The position numbers and the translations under genes are program-made. This document shows, piece after piece, positions 8,464 to 18,339 of a DNA stretch of 64,000 bases. This DNA comes from Halorubellus litoreus. GTDB taxonomy: Archaea > Halobacteriota > Halobacteria > Halobacteriales > Natrialbaceae. Positions within the stretch are counted from its first letter, which is position 1. The number at the start of each line of letters is the position of its first letter. The stretch is taken from assembly GCF_037081675.1 (NCBI RefSeq), contig NZ_JAZAQL010000005.1, positions 248,001 to 312,000 of the forward strand, read 5' to 3'. The notes under the pieces are model-generated. The model had not been told where the DNA came from. It did not search any database and saw only the letters and a list, made by a program, of their open reading frames with translations.

Positions 8464-9801
8464 TTACTCCACGTACGTATATTTCCGTTCGCCCATGCGG
8501 CCCCAGCCGTCGAACACGAACTCCTCGTTCGGCGTCGTGAACTCCTCGAGTTCCTTGTCCATGTCGTGATTGTGGCGGTCGTGGACCTCCTCGTACTCCG
8601 CCCACGAGAGGTCGTAGCGCGCCGCCACCTGCTCGTCGACGTTCAGTTCGGCTATCTCCTCGTGCCAGCCGTCCTGCACCGTCTCACCGTGAATCTCGGC
8701 TTGCGCGCCCGACCCGTAGGACGCGACCAGCAGGCTCTCGCCGGTGACGTCGCGGTCGTTCTCGTACGCGTACTTCAGCGCCGCGATGCGCGCCACGTGC
8801 ACCGACGCGGTGTACCAGTTCCCGACGTCGCGCGAGATCGAGAGCGTCGGGTCGACCGTCGCGTCGTACCACTCCCGGTACTGGTCGGTGTCCTTCAGCG
8901 CGCTCATGTACTCGCGGACCGCCTCCTCGTACTCCGCGTCGTCGTCGAAGCTCTCCCGACGCGGCTGCCGACCGATCTCCTCCGCGAGCGCCTCCTCGTG
9001 CTCGGTGTCCCGGGTGACGTGCCGGTACGCGAGCGCCGCCGCCTTCCGGACCATCCCCGGGAACGGCGTGTGGAACGGCGCGTACGCGAAGTCCTCCAGG
9101 TGGACGTCGCCCGCGACGCTCTCGTAATCCTCGAGGGCTTCGCGCATCCGCGCGAGGTACACCTGCACGGAGCGCTTCCCGTCGACGCTCGGGAACTGCT
9201 GGTTCGGCTTCAGGAAGTCCGTCTCGTCCGCACTCCCGTAGCCCTGCTCCATCGTGAGCTCGACGAGGTCCGGGTCCTCGTCGATGAGGAGCGCCACCGC
9301 ACCAGCGCCCTGCGTCGCCTCGCCCGCATCCCCACGTTCGTACAGCGCCGTGTCCGTCGCCACGACGATCGCCTTCCGGCCGCGATTCCGGCCCGCGCGG
9401 ATCCAGTTGTACGCGTCGTCGATGCTCTGGGTGCCCGCGATGCACGCGAACTTCCGCTCGCCCTTGTTCGCGTGATGGAAATCACCCTCGTACACTTGCT
9501 CCAGGCAGCCCGCGATGTACGTCGAGATCGGCTTCGAGTTGTCGAACGAGGATTCCGTCGCCACGTCGATACGCCCGATGTCGTCCGGCTCCAAGCCCTT
9601 GCGGTCCATCAGGCGCTTCGCGGCGTTCGCGCCCATCGTCACGATGTCCTCGTAACTATCCGGGAACGACGACGCCCGCAACCCCAGGCCCTTCGTGTAC
9701 TTCTCCGGGTCGTCGCCCTTCTCCGGCGCGAACGTCTCCGCCAAGTCGAGTTTCAGATTCCCTGTCCACAGCTCGACCGCGTCGATACCCACGCTTGTCA
9801 T
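8464..9801 (-). CDS. Hydroxymethylglutaryl-CoA synthase
   Basis: This 445-residue enzyme condenses acetyl-CoA with acetoacetyl-CoA to HMG-CoA, the entry to the mevalonate pathway that supplies isoprenoid chains for archaeal lipids. The thiolase-fold catalytic triad is visible: E83 in ATESSFDNSK, nucleophilic C120 in FACIAGTQ and H244 in YAPFHTPFP. The length and the N-terminus VGIDAVELWTG match the archaeal/haloarchaeal form. The ATG at 9801 begins the conserved sequence. A TATA-like CTATTTG lies about 25 nt upstream and overlaps the end of the large surface-protein gene at 9823, so it is probably transcribed on its own from a leaderless promoter. Confidence 0.95.
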   Translation of the reverse strand: MTSVGIDAVELWTGNLKLDLAETFAPEKGDDPEKYTKGLGLRASSFPDSYEDIVTMGANAAKRLMDRKGLEPDDIGRIDVATESSFDNSKPISTYIAGCLEQVYEGDFHHANKGERKFACIAGTQSIDDAYNWIRAGRNRGRKAIVVATDTALYERGDAGEATQGAGAVALLIDEDPDLVELTMEQGYGSADETDFLKPNQQFPSVDGKRSVQVYLARMREALEDYESVAGDVHLEDFAYAPFHTPFPGMVRKAAALAYRHVTRDTEHEEALAEEIGRQPRRESFDDDAEYEEAVREYMSALKDTDQYREWYDATVDPTLSISRDVGNWYTASVHVARIAALKYAYENDRDVTGESLLVASYGSGAQAEIHGETVQDGWHEEIAELNVDEQVAARYDLSWAEYEEVHDRHNHDMDKELEEFTTPNEEFVFDGWGRMGERKYTYVE

Positions 9802-9822
9802 ACCCCCTACTCGACTCGGCCG

Positions 9823-12800
9823 CTATTTGGGCGTGTCGATGAATCGTTCGACTATCGTCGAAGTTCGTGCGACTAGTTGCCGTGGCGCCGCGCGGGACGC
9901 ATCGAGCCGAACCGTCGTGCCGTCCGGCGCGGTCGTGCTCGCTCCAGCGACCGGCTCCGTCGCAGCCACCGTGGACGCCGGCACGACCCGCGGCGACGGC
10001 ACCGACTCGTTCTCGCCGAGCGTCCGCACCACCACGTCGTCCACGTGCCAGTAGTCGAACGTCTCCCCACCACCGTTGACCTGCCGGAACCGGAGCGCGA
10101 ACTCGTCGTGGACCGCGTCCGCCGGGAGCGTCAGCACCTCGCCGAACTGCTCACCGCGAGGCGGCCCACCCTCGTACCGTTCGAGCACCGTCCACGTGCC
10201 GTCGGTCGCGTAATACTCGACCACGAGGTCGTCCTCTTGGGTCTCGTCCGGCATCTCGCTATTGCCGAACAATCCGCCGCGACGCACCCAGTACTCGACG
10301 ACGACCGCGTTCGCCGTGCTCGTGTTCACCGTCGGCGACTCGACGCTCCCCGCGGACTCGTTGTGCACGAGCGCGTACGTCCCCGACCGCGCCGTGTCGT
10401 CCGTGACGAACGTGCTCGCGTCTCCACTCCACCCCGCGGGCAGCGATCCGGACTCGAACCCTTCGTCTATCTTCCGCGTCCAGTCGACGGTCGACCGGAA
10501 CGCGGTGGTCTGCCCGGGATTCAACGCGTTCGCGGTCGGTCCTGTCGTTCGCGACCACTCGGCGGCAGCGTCGGTATCGTTCGCGACGTTCCGATAGTAC
10601 GTGTCGTCTCCACCACTGCTCGGCAAGTTGAACGCGCACTGCGTCGAGTACGTGCTCCCAACCGCGAGACAGTCGACGACGCGACCGCTCGGCTGGTGCA
10701 CGACCTCGACGAGCGTGTCGCCCTTCGGGCCCGTGCTCGGATCACCGAGACCGACGACCTCGCGTGCCGCCAGCAAGCCGTCGGTCCCGACCGAGACGGC
10801 AGTCGTCGAGCCGTCGCGCGTCACGTCCACGCGGTACTCGCTCGGGTCGACCAGCGACTGCGTGCTCACGGCCTCCATGTACGGCGTTTTCGTAATCGCG
10901 ACGTCGTCCACGTACCAGTTCCCGCCCTCGGGTGGGTCGAAGAACGACGAGTTCGCGTCGCGGTACGCGAACCGAAGCCGGAACGACCCGCGGTCTGCGT
11001 CCGTCGGTACGGGCACGGTTTCCAGGAACGTCTCCCCGGGCGTCCCACTTCCGTCGTACACTTCGAGTTGCTTCCACGCCCCACTCGTCGTCTCGTATGC
11101 GACGACGAGATCCTCGTTTTCACCGGGGTACCGCGTCGAGTCCGCGAACCCCCCACGACGCACCCAGTACGAGACCGTCGCACTCTCCGATCCCGTCAGG
11201 TCGACGGGATCCGAAGTGATGTTCACCCACGAGACCGCGAAGTGAAGCCCCTCATCGCCCTCCAATCCGACGGATTGACTCCCCGAGTTCGCGGTCTCTG
11301 TCGCGATGTACGCCTGCGTGTCGCCGTCCTGGGTCGTCACCGACCACTCTCGTGCAGGGTTCCCGCCCTCGAAGTCGGATTCGAGCACCGCCTGGGTCTT
11401 CCCGAGCACGTACTCGTTCAGGACGAGCGGCGACAGCGACTGGACGCGCACGGCTTCGGTGTCGGTCGCGCCGTCGTCGTCGGTGACGACGAGCGTGACG
11501 TTGTACACGCCCGCGGCGAACTGGTTCGTCGGTACGGCAGTCGTGGAGGTGTTCCCGTCGCCGAACTGGTACTCGATGGTGTCGATGGAGCCGTCGCGGT
11601 CGCGCGAGCGGTCCTCGAACCGAACCTGCTCGCCGGGACTCGGGAGGCCGTCCTGCACGTAGAAGTCGGCGTTCGGCGGGCGGTTCTGGACGGTGACGGT
11701 GCCGACGGAGACGTTCGTCCAGTTCCCGTCCTCGTCGGAGGCGTTCACGTACACGGTGTACGTGCCGTCGTCGGCGTACCGGTTCGTCTGCGTCTTCGAC
11801 GTGTTCGCTTGCTCCTCGTAGTTCTGATTCCCGCCCTGCCAGAAGACGGTGTAGTTCACGAGGTCGCCGTCCGGGTCGGTCGTCGCCGAGAGATCGAGTT
11901 CGACGGCGTCGAACGTCCGCACGGTCGTCCGGTTCAGGGTCGCCGAGACCGTCGGTGGTCGATTCCGGACGGTCACTGACCCGGACGTACTCGAGCGCGC
12001 GCCGAGGTCGTCGGTGACGTAGAGCGTGACGTCGTACGTCCCGTCGTCGCCGAACGTCTCGTCGAGGACCTCGCCGGTCGGGTCGCTCCCGTCGGGGCCG
12101 TCGCCGTCGAAGTCCCAGACGTACGAGGTTATCGAGCCGGTGTCGTCCGTACTCGCGGACGCGTCGAACGTCACCGTCTCCCCGGTCTTCGCGGTATCCG
12201 GCGTCACCGTGAACGACGGGGACGGCGGGTCGTTCTCCGCCGGGCAGTCGCTCGCGCCGACCGTCGTCCGGGAACTGTCGTCCGCGGACAGCGCCGTCCC
12301 GGAGAAGCACGGCGTCACCGTCGGGTCGTCCGAGGAGAGCTCGACGCGAACGCGGTACGTGTCGCTCTGCGTGGACAGGTCGCCGGTGCCCGGTAGCGGG
12401 TAGTTCGCGACGCCGTCGGTTATCGTAATCGGGTCCGAAGACTCCTCGAACGTCCCGTCGCCGTCGGGGTCGGACTCGACGGACACCGTCACGGTCGTCC
12501 CCGGGGGCACGTCCGCGCTCGCGTTCTCGAGCTTCAGCGTCGTCGGGTCCTGCGGCGAGTTGAACGTCCGCGCGTCCGTCACGAGCGACCCCTCGAAGGT
12601 GCCACTCGCAGTCGGTGCGGTCCCGTTGTAGAGCGCTCTGACGTCGGCGGTCGATATCGCGCGTTCGTATATCCTGACCTCGTCGAGGTCGCCGTCAAGG
12701 TGTCGTCCCGACTGTTCGACGTTCTCGCCGAGTCCGAGGTCGGTCCCGCCGGCGTCCGCGATGTAGCTCGCGGACGTGGTGTCGACGAGGACGCCGTCGA

Positions 12801-14964
12801 CGTACAGGCGGACCGTCGACCCGTCGAACGTCCCGACGACGTGGTACCAGCGGCCGGTCTGGAGGCTCGAATCCGCCTGCGCCGTCTGCCACCCGCCGTC
12901 GTAGATGGTGAACGCCGGGACGTCGCCGTTCGTGAACTGGAGGTTATAGGACTGGTCGGAGTGCTGCGCGATCGCGATCCAGCCCGACTGTGCGCTGTCC
13001 TTCCGCACCCACGCGGAGACGGTCGCCTCGTCCGTGCGACTGAGTTCCAGCGAGCTGTCGTCGGGGACGCGAACCCAGTCGTTCGAGCCGTCGAGCCCGT
13101 AACTCGACGACCCGTGGATGCCGGACTGCCCCATCGCTGGGTCGCCCTGTACCGAGCCGTCGTTCCCGGTCCCGGACGCGTCCGCGGCCGTCGGCCCGCG
13201 ATCCTCGTCCAGCGGCCAGTACCCGACGAGTCCCGCGTCGCCGGGGCCGTTCCCGAGGAGGACGACGGAATCCCGTCGGTCGCCGTAGGCCGCGTGGACC
13301 ACGCCGGACTCGCTGGTCGCGGCGTCGAAGTCACCGGCGTCCTGCCAGACGAGGTTCGGGACGAGGTTCGACACCACGTTCACGGTCACGCGGTCGCCGG
13401 TCCCACCGCCGGTGACGTACGCGTACACCGTCCCGGTCGCACCGAGCGTGAAGTTCACCGACGCGACGCCAGCGGCGTTCGACCGCGGCGTCGCGTTCTT
13501 CACCGACAGGACGCTCCCGTCGCTCACGCTGAACTCCACGGGCACGTTCCCGAGGTCGCCCGTCGTCGCGTTCAACTGGAGGACCGACGCGCTCGACTTG
13601 TCGACCGTTATCGGCCCGGAGTCGTTCCACGTCACCGTGTATGACCCCCCACCACCGCCGCCACCGCCGCCACCGGTCCCGCCGTCGTCCGCGTCAGCGT
13701 CAACGACGGTGAACGCGACGAGCGCGTTCGACGCCCGGTCCCGGTCGAACGACCCCGCGGGGTCGCCGCTCCGGTTCACGCGCACCTCCACGGGCTGGTC
13801 GCCGGTCACGTCGTCGACGCCGTAGGTCACCGTCACTTCGCCGTCGGGGTCGGTCCGGAGGTTCGTGAACGTCCGCTTCGACGCGCCGTCCGCGGTCAGC
13901 TCGCCGGGGCCGACGAGCGTCACGTTCACGGTCGCGTTCGACACCGGGTTGTCGTACCGGTCGCGGACCTCGAAGGTGACGCGGTGGTCGCTGCCCTCGC
14001 GCACGGTCGCCGTCCGCCCGTCGACCGCCGTGACGTACGCCGGTGGTTCGTCGCGCTCGGGCGCCGACCCGACGCGGACCTTCGACAACTGGAGGTCGTA
14101 CGTCTCGTTGCCCTCCAGGGTCACCACGAGCAGGTCCCAGTTCTCCGCGCCGATGTCCTTGTCCTTCACCTCGACCGCCCGCACGTACCGGTTCGGGTTC
14201 GAGTCGGAGGGGTCGTACTCGCTCGCGAGCCGGTCCTCCCACGTCGCCTGGTCGAGGTTCGTCGGCACCCGGATCTGGATGGGTCCGCCCGAGTCGTTCC
14301 GCACCCGGACCGTCGTCGGCGACGCCGACGCCGGATACAGCCGGACGTCCGTCGGCTCGACCTCGCCGCTCGACCCCTCCGAGTAGGACCCGTTCACTGT
14401 CACGAGCGACACGTCCCGCCCGTTCACGATGCCCTGGTCGGCGTGCTGACGCCAGAAGTCGCCGTACGTCGAGTACACCAGCGAGTTCTCGTACACGACG
14501 CGCTCGGGCCCGCCGTCGTACGCCTGCAGCATGGGGTCGTACACGAACGCCGCCGTTCCGAACGACTTGTTCGCGCCCGTCCAGTAGTCGTTCTCCTCCT
14601 CGTCGACCGCGGTCGCGTTCGTCACGTTCGCCGCGAACCCGTCAGCGCCGCTGCCGACCGTCACCAACCGGCCGCCCGTCGGCGGCGGATTCACGAACAA
14701 CGTCCGGTCCGGGAACCGATTCCCGAACGACACCCCTACCTGCTTCGTCCCCGACCCGGACCCCATCGACCCGACCGTCGCCCCCAACTCCTGCATCTGG
14801 GACTGCACCTCCTGCACGTGATTGAACTCCACGCGCTCGTTCTGCTGCGGAACCACCCCGACCTGCCACCCGACCGCCGCCGTGATGAGCACCCCGAACA
14901 GGAGCACGAACCCGATGGTCTCCGACTGCGCGCGTCGCTCGTCGCCGACGTCAGAGCGACGCAC
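9823..14964 (-). CDS. Giant multidomain surface protein with pilin-like N-terminus, LamG and PKD domains
   Basis: This 1713-residue protein is probably displayed at the cell surface. The N-terminus carries the haloarchaeal pilin-like signature RAQSETIGFVLLFGV, with a single membrane helix (residues 15-33) followed by an amphipathic stretch (VQEVQSQMQEL). Residues to about 310 resemble the same region of the neighbour at 14983-17403. Then come an Ig-like segment with a nine-glycine linker, a LamG/concanavalin-like domain (about 580-775, starting LVGYWPLDED), PKD-type domains (about 915-1000 and 1105-1180, with WDFDGDG and YQFGDG motifs), and two jelly-roll-like modules (about 1190-1365 and 1500-1650, each with SYWVRRGG or EYWVRRGG). 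A GTG codon at 14964 is the start. A TGA lies just upstream in frame. It follows the neighbour by 18 bp, so the two are co-transcribed. Adhesion or carbohydrate binding is inferred. Confidence 0.82.
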   Translation of the reverse strand: MRRSDVGDERRAQSETIGFVLLFGVLITAAVGWQVGVVPQQNERVEFNHVQEVQSQMQELGATVGSMGSGSGTKQVGVSFGNRFPDRTLFVNPPPTGGRLVTVGSGADGFAANVTNATAVDEEENDYWTGANKSFGTAAFVYDPMLQAYDGGPERVVYENSLVYSTYGDFWRQHADQGIVNGRDVSLVTVNGSYSEGSSGEVEPTDVRLYPASASPTTVRVRNDSGGPIQIRVPTNLDQATWEDRLASEYDPSDSNPNRYVRAVEVKDKDIGAENWDLLVVTLEGNETYDLQLSKVRVGSAPERDEPPAYVTAVDGRTATVREGSDHRVTFEVRDRYDNPVSNATVNVTLVGPGELTADGASKRTFTNLRTDPDGEVTVTYGVDDVTGDQPVEVRVNRSGDPAGSFDRDRASNALVAFTVVDADADDGGTGGGGGGGGGGSYTVTWNDSGPITVDKSSASVLQLNATTGDLGNVPVEFSVSDGSVLSVKNATPRSNAAGVASVNFTLGATGTVYAYVTGGGTGDRVTVNVVSNLVPNLVWQDAGDFDAATSESGVVHAAYGDRRDSVVLLGNGPGDAGLVGYWPLDEDRGPTAADASGTGNDGSVQGDPAMGQSGIHGSSSYGLDGSNDWVRVPDDSSLELSRTDEATVSAWVRKDSAQSGWIAIAQHSDQSYNLQFTNGDVPAFTIYDGGWQTAQADSSLQTGRWYHVVGTFDGSTVRLYVDGVLVDTTSASYIADAGGTDLGLGENVEQSGRHLDGDLDEVRIYERAISTADVRALYNGTAPTASGTFEGSLVTDARTFNSPQDPTTLKLENASADVPPGTTVTVSVESDPDGDGTFEESSDPITITDGVANYPLPGTGDLSTQSDTYRVRVELSSDDPTVTPCFSGTALSADDSSRTTVGASDCPAENDPPSPSFTVTPDTAKTGETVTFDASASTDDTGSITSYVWDFDGDGPDGSDPTGEVLDETFGDDGTYDVTLYVTDDLGARSSTSGSVTVRNRPPTVSATLNRTTVRTFDAVELDLSATTDPDGDLVNYTVFWQGGNQNYEEQANTSKTQTNRYADDGTYTVYVNASDEDGNWTNVSVGTVTVQNRPPNADFYVQDGLPSPGEQVRFEDRSRDRDGSIDTIEYQFGDGNTSTTAVPTNQFAAGVYNVTLVVTDDDGATDTEAVRVQSLSPLVLNEYVLGKTQAVLESDFEGGNPAREWSVTTQDGDTQAYIATETANSGSQSVGLEGDEGLHFAVSWVNITSDPVDLTGSESATVSYWVRRGGFADSTRYPGENEDLVVAYETTSGAWKQLEVYDGSGTPGETFLETVPVPTDADRGSFRLRFAYRDANSSFFDPPEGGNWYVDDVAITKTPYMEAVSTQSLVDPSEYRVDVTRDGSTTAVSVGTDGLLAAREVVGLGDPSTGPKGDTLVEVVHQPSGRVVDCLAVGSTYSTQCAFNLPSSGGDDTYYRNVANDTDAAAEWSRTTGPTANALNPGQTTAFRSTVDWTRKIDEGFESGSLPAGWSGDASTFVTDDTARSGTYALVHNESAGSVESPTVNTSTANAVVVEYWVRRGGLFGNSEMPDETQEDDLVVEYYATDGTWTVLERYEGGPPRGEQFGEVLTLPADAVHDEFALRFRQVNGGGETFDYWHVDDVVVRTLGENESVPSPRVVPASTVAATEPVAGASTTAPDGTTVRLDASRAAPRQLVARTSTIVERFIDTPK

Positions 14965-14982
14965 GACCCACCACCTCGTCGG

Positions 14983-17403
14983 TCATCCCGCACCCCCACC
15001 CGTCGTCCCTTCCCCACCGCCCGTGACTATCGTCACCGACCACGTCCCACCGGACTGGTCGAGCACCGCTATCTCGCCGTTACTCGTCACGAACAGTATC
15101 TCCTCCTCGGCGTCACCGTCCCAGTTCACGACCGCGAGCGGGCCGAGCGCCGGCGTCGGACTCGTCCCCGAGTAGATGGTGTTCACGTCCCCGTTCGTCG
15201 GGTCGACGAGGACGACGTTCTGGTTCGAGTCGACGATAGGTACGCGCACACCGCTCCCGAAGTTCGCCGGCGACCCGACCGCGTACCCGTTACCCTGGCC
15301 GAGCGTAACGGGGTCGATCTTCGACCGCGTCCGCGTGTCGCCGTCGATGTACGCAATCCGGTTCGTGGACGTGAAGTATATCGGGTCCGGGTCCGCGTCG
15401 TTCGGCCCGAGGTCCGCTGCCCCGGCAGCCGCGATACCGCTCGCGGTCTTCGACGACCCCTGCACGTACGTCACCGCCGTGTCGCTCCCGCCGACGACCT
15501 TCCGCCGGACGTCCCCACCACTGTTCACGTAGAAGACCGCGTCGTTCGCCGCGTCGACGCCGATACCGCCGTCGGTCTTCACGTTCGATGTCAGCGTCAT
15601 CGCGGTCCCGTCGGCCTGCATCAGGCGCAACTCGCCGTTCCCGTCGACGTACGGCACCTCGAGGTCGCTGTCGGCGTCGAGGTTCCGCTTCGCGCCGACG
15701 TAGAGCACGCTCGCACCACCGTTATCGCCGAGCGTCTGGAACTGGCCGGATGGGTCGACGAGCCGGAGGACGCTGTTGTCGTTCGCGTCCACGAACGCCA
15801 CCGAGACCGGCCCGAACGCGTTCAGGTTCGTCACGCGGAGCGTCGTTCGGTTTCCGCCGGCGCCGCTGGAGGCGAACACGACGACGTCGCCGTTCTGGTT
15901 CAGGGTGACGTCGGTGCTGTTCTCGCCGTTCCCCTGGGTCTCGCCGCTCTCGGGGTCGACGGTCGCGACCGCGGTGTCGTTCACGGCCCACGACACGCTC
16001 GCGCCGACCGCGGTCGGACTGGTGCCCATCGTGACGTTCACGGTCGACAGCTGGCTGCCGTCGACGATGCACGTGCGGTTCGTCGGCCAGTTCGGGCAGC
16101 TCACCGCGCCCGTCGGCGAGTTCGTCTCGGAGACGTTCCGGAGCGTCACGTTGTACGCGCCGTTCCCGCCACCGCCGCCGCCGCCGCTGGCCTTCGACAC
16201 CGAGACGTTGAACGTCGCCGCCGTCATCTCACCGCCCGCCTTCGCGATGGAGACGTTCACGCGCGCGTCGGTCTTCGCGTCTGGCGCCTCGTACGTGAAC
16301 CCGACGCGGCCGTCGTTCCCCGTCTTCGTCCCGTTCGGCTCCACGATACTCCCCTGGCCGTTCTCGATGGTCGCGTTCATCGGCACGCCCGACAGGGGGT
16401 TGTTGAACTCGTCTCTGACCTCCACGGTCAGCGTCTCCTTCGCGCCCGCGGTCGTCGACACGTTCTTCGCGGACGCCGTCGTCACGTAGCGGTCCGCGGG
16501 CGTCGCGTTCACGTTCGTTCCGACGCCCGCCTTCGCGAGCGACAGCGAGTACGTCGTCCCGCCCTCCAGAACGAACTCGATGCGGTTCAGCGTCTGCCCG
16601 CTCGGGAGATCCACCTCGCCCTTCTTCCGGACGGCGGTGACGTACGCGTTCGCCGTGTTGTTCCCCGGGTCGTACTCGCCGGCGGCGTCGAGCACGCGCT
16701 CCCACTGCCCGACCGTCAACCGCGTGACGATGGCGACCGACAGCGGGTCGCTCGTGCTCTCGGTCTCCACGCTGATGCGGTTCGTGGACGCGCTCACCGG
16801 CCGTACCGTTACTGACGCCGCCCCACCCTGCTCGTCGTACGATCCGTTCAACGCGACGAGCGAGATGCGGCGACCGTCGAACAGCGACTGCGAGTTCACG
16901 ACGATGGTGTCGTCCGCGAACTCGTTGTACACGAGCGAGTACGACACGAACGTCCGCGGCGCCTCCGCGTACACGTTGTAGTTCGGGTCGAACGCGAACC
17001 CGCCCGTCGAATAGTTGTGCGTCCGTCCGTCCCAGAAGTCGCTCGTCTCCCCCGTCCCGGTCGCGTTCCGCACCTCGATAGCGACCGCCTCGCGACCCGT
17101 CCCGACCGTCCGAAGCCGTCCCGTCGGCCGCGGCGGATTCACGAATATCGTCCGCGCCGGATACCCCGTCGACGCCTCCACGACGACCGTCCGCGCACCG
17201 CCCGCCGCCGGCGTCGACCCGACCGCGCCCTGGAGGTCCGCGAGCTGTCGCTGGACCTCCTGGTTGTGGTTGAACTCGACCGCTTCGTTCTGGTTCGGGA
17301 CGACCGACGCCTGATAGGCGGTGATGGCGATGATGACGAACGCGAACAGCACTATCGCTCCCACCTGCACCGCCGCTGCACGGTCATCCGAACCGAACGG
17401 CAT
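14983..17403 (-). CDS. Surface protein with pilin-like N-terminus, Ig-like domains and propeller-like repeats
   Basis: This 806-residue protein is the first gene of a two-gene unit with the giant protein at 9823-14964. The N-terminus is one membrane helix (residues 13-32, VGAIVLFAFVIIAITAYQAS) flanked by a pilin-like charged stretch, then VPNQNEAVEFNHNQEVQRQL, almost the same as VPQQNERVEFNHVQEVQSQM in the partner. Domains in order: a paralogous N-module to about 300; a Big_1-like Ig domain (about 305-395); a poly-Gly linker; a second Ig-like domain (about 420-515); and FG-GAP/VCBS-like repeats (about 520-800) with repeated phrases such as VPIVDSNQNVVLVDP and VVNWDGDAEEEILFV. The ATG at 17403 (MPFGSDDR) is preferred over a frame start at 17469, which would bury the helix. 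Confidence 0.8.
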   Translation of the reverse strand: MPFGSDDRAAAVQVGAIVLFAFVIIAITAYQASVVPNQNEAVEFNHNQEVQRQLADLQGAVGSTPAAGGARTVVVEASTGYPARTIFVNPPRPTGRLRTVGTGREAVAIEVRNATGTGETSDFWDGRTHNYSTGGFAFDPNYNVYAEAPRTFVSYSLVYNEFADDTIVVNSQSLFDGRRISLVALNGSYDEQGGAASVTVRPVSASTNRISVETESTSDPLSVAIVTRLTVGQWERVLDAAGEYDPGNNTANAYVTAVRKKGEVDLPSGQTLNRIEFVLEGGTTYSLSLAKAGVGTNVNATPADRYVTTASAKNVSTTAGAKETLTVEVRDEFNNPLSGVPMNATIENGQGSIVEPNGTKTGNDGRVGFTYEAPDAKTDARVNVSIAKAGGEMTAATFNVSVSKASGGGGGGGNGAYNVTLRNVSETNSPTGAVSCPNWPTNRTCIVDGSQLSTVNVTMGTSPTAVGASVSWAVNDTAVATVDPESGETQGNGENSTDVTLNQNGDVVVFASSGAGGNRTTLRVTNLNAFGPVSVAFVDANDNSVLRLVDPSGQFQTLGDNGGASVLYVGAKRNLDADSDLEVPYVDGNGELRLMQADGTAMTLTSNVKTDGGIGVDAANDAVFYVNSGGDVRRKVVGGSDTAVTYVQGSSKTASGIAAAGAADLGPNDADPDPIYFTSTNRIAYIDGDTRTRSKIDPVTLGQGNGYAVGSPANFGSGVRVPIVDSNQNVVLVDPTNGDVNTIYSGTSPTPALGPLAVVNWDGDAEEEILFVTSNGEIAVLDQSGGTWSVTIVTGGGEGTTGGGAG

Positions 17404-17547
17404 TACGAAGCGATAACCAGTGCGCAAGTAAAACCCTTGTTGCAGATTCCCCGGCCCGTTCGCGGGCAAACGACGACCGTCAGCCGAACGTCCGTACTGA
17501 CCGTTCCAGTCCGGCGACCGCGCGGTCGCCGGGTCCCCGCGCGCCGG

Positions 17548-18135
17548 TCAGTCCTCGGCCTCGTCCTCCTCGACGACCTCGGGGTCCTCCATCGCGCTCT
17601 GGAGGCTCGCCAGCCCGTTCAGCCAGTCGGTGACCGGCCCGAACTCGAGGTCGTCGCCGACGTTCGGCGTCAGCTCGCCGCCGTCGATGATGCGCGTTCC
17701 CGCCTGCGCGAGGTAGCCGAGCGCCGCCTCCATCTCGTCCTGGCTCTCCGCGTCCACCGCCGCCTGTACGTACTCCTCGACGCTCGCGTCCTCAGCCGGC
17801 CCGCTGTGGACGTACTCTTCGGCGGCGTAGAACACGACGACGAGACTCGTCTGCACGCTGTTGACGAAGAACAGCTTCTCCTCGTCGTCGAACCCGGGAT
17901 CAGCGAGCACGATCTCGTGGATCTCGCCGACCTTCTCCAGGGCCTCTTCCTCTTCGATCTCGCCGTCGTCGTACGCGGCGACGACCTTCGCCACGGCGAT
18001 GGCGGCGTCGTCCTGCATGAGGTCGAGGACGCGCATGGAGTCCTCGTCTTCGGGGTCGAGTTCTTCGTCTTCGATGCGGTCGATCCAGTTCTGCCAGCGT
18101 TCGGCCGAGTAGAACTCGGTCGGGGGAGTGCTCAT
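17548..18135 (-). CDS. DUF2150 family protein
   Basis: This 195-residue acidic cytosolic protein starts MSTPPTEFYSAERWQNWIDR and continues with DDAAIAVAKVVAAYDDGEI. I recognise it as the archaeal DUF2150 family, which has no assigned function. It is helical throughout with no signal or membrane segment, and the C-terminus is a run of acidic residues. The ATG at 18135 is chosen over an in-frame start at 18246 because the extension (rich in Arg and Ser) lacks family similarity. It is monocistronic, followed by the surface-protein genes on the same strand and preceded by the TatD-like gene. Confidence 0.85.
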   Translation of the reverse strand: MSTPPTEFYSAERWQNWIDRIEDEELDPEDEDSMRVLDLMQDDAAIAVAKVVAAYDDGEIEEEEALEKVGEIHEIVLADPGFDDEEKLFFVNSVQTSLVVVFYAAEEYVHSGPAEDASVEEYVQAAVDAESQDEMEAALGYLAQAGTRIIDGGELTPNVGDDLEFGPVTDWLNGLASLQSAMEDPEVVEEDEAED

Positions 18136-18339
18136 GTGAGAGACTACGCCGGGCGACTGAAAGACCTTTCTCTCGGCGGCGTCCGTGCTGGCGGCCCGCA
18201 CGCGCCGCGCTCTCGACGGACTCGAGGGCGTCGGAACCGAACGCAAGCGTCGACTCCGGGGGGCAGCGACCGCGTCCCGATGGCTGGATGGGCGTCGGAT
18301 GCTGGGATGGTCCGGGTGGTGGGGGACTCGGGTGGTGGG

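Noticed and set aside
9877..16815. Long plus-strand open frames (up to 943 residues) opposite the large surface proteins
   Set aside because: Arg/Val/Asp-rich shadows with no domains. The minus strand carries recognisable LamG, PKD and Ig modules.
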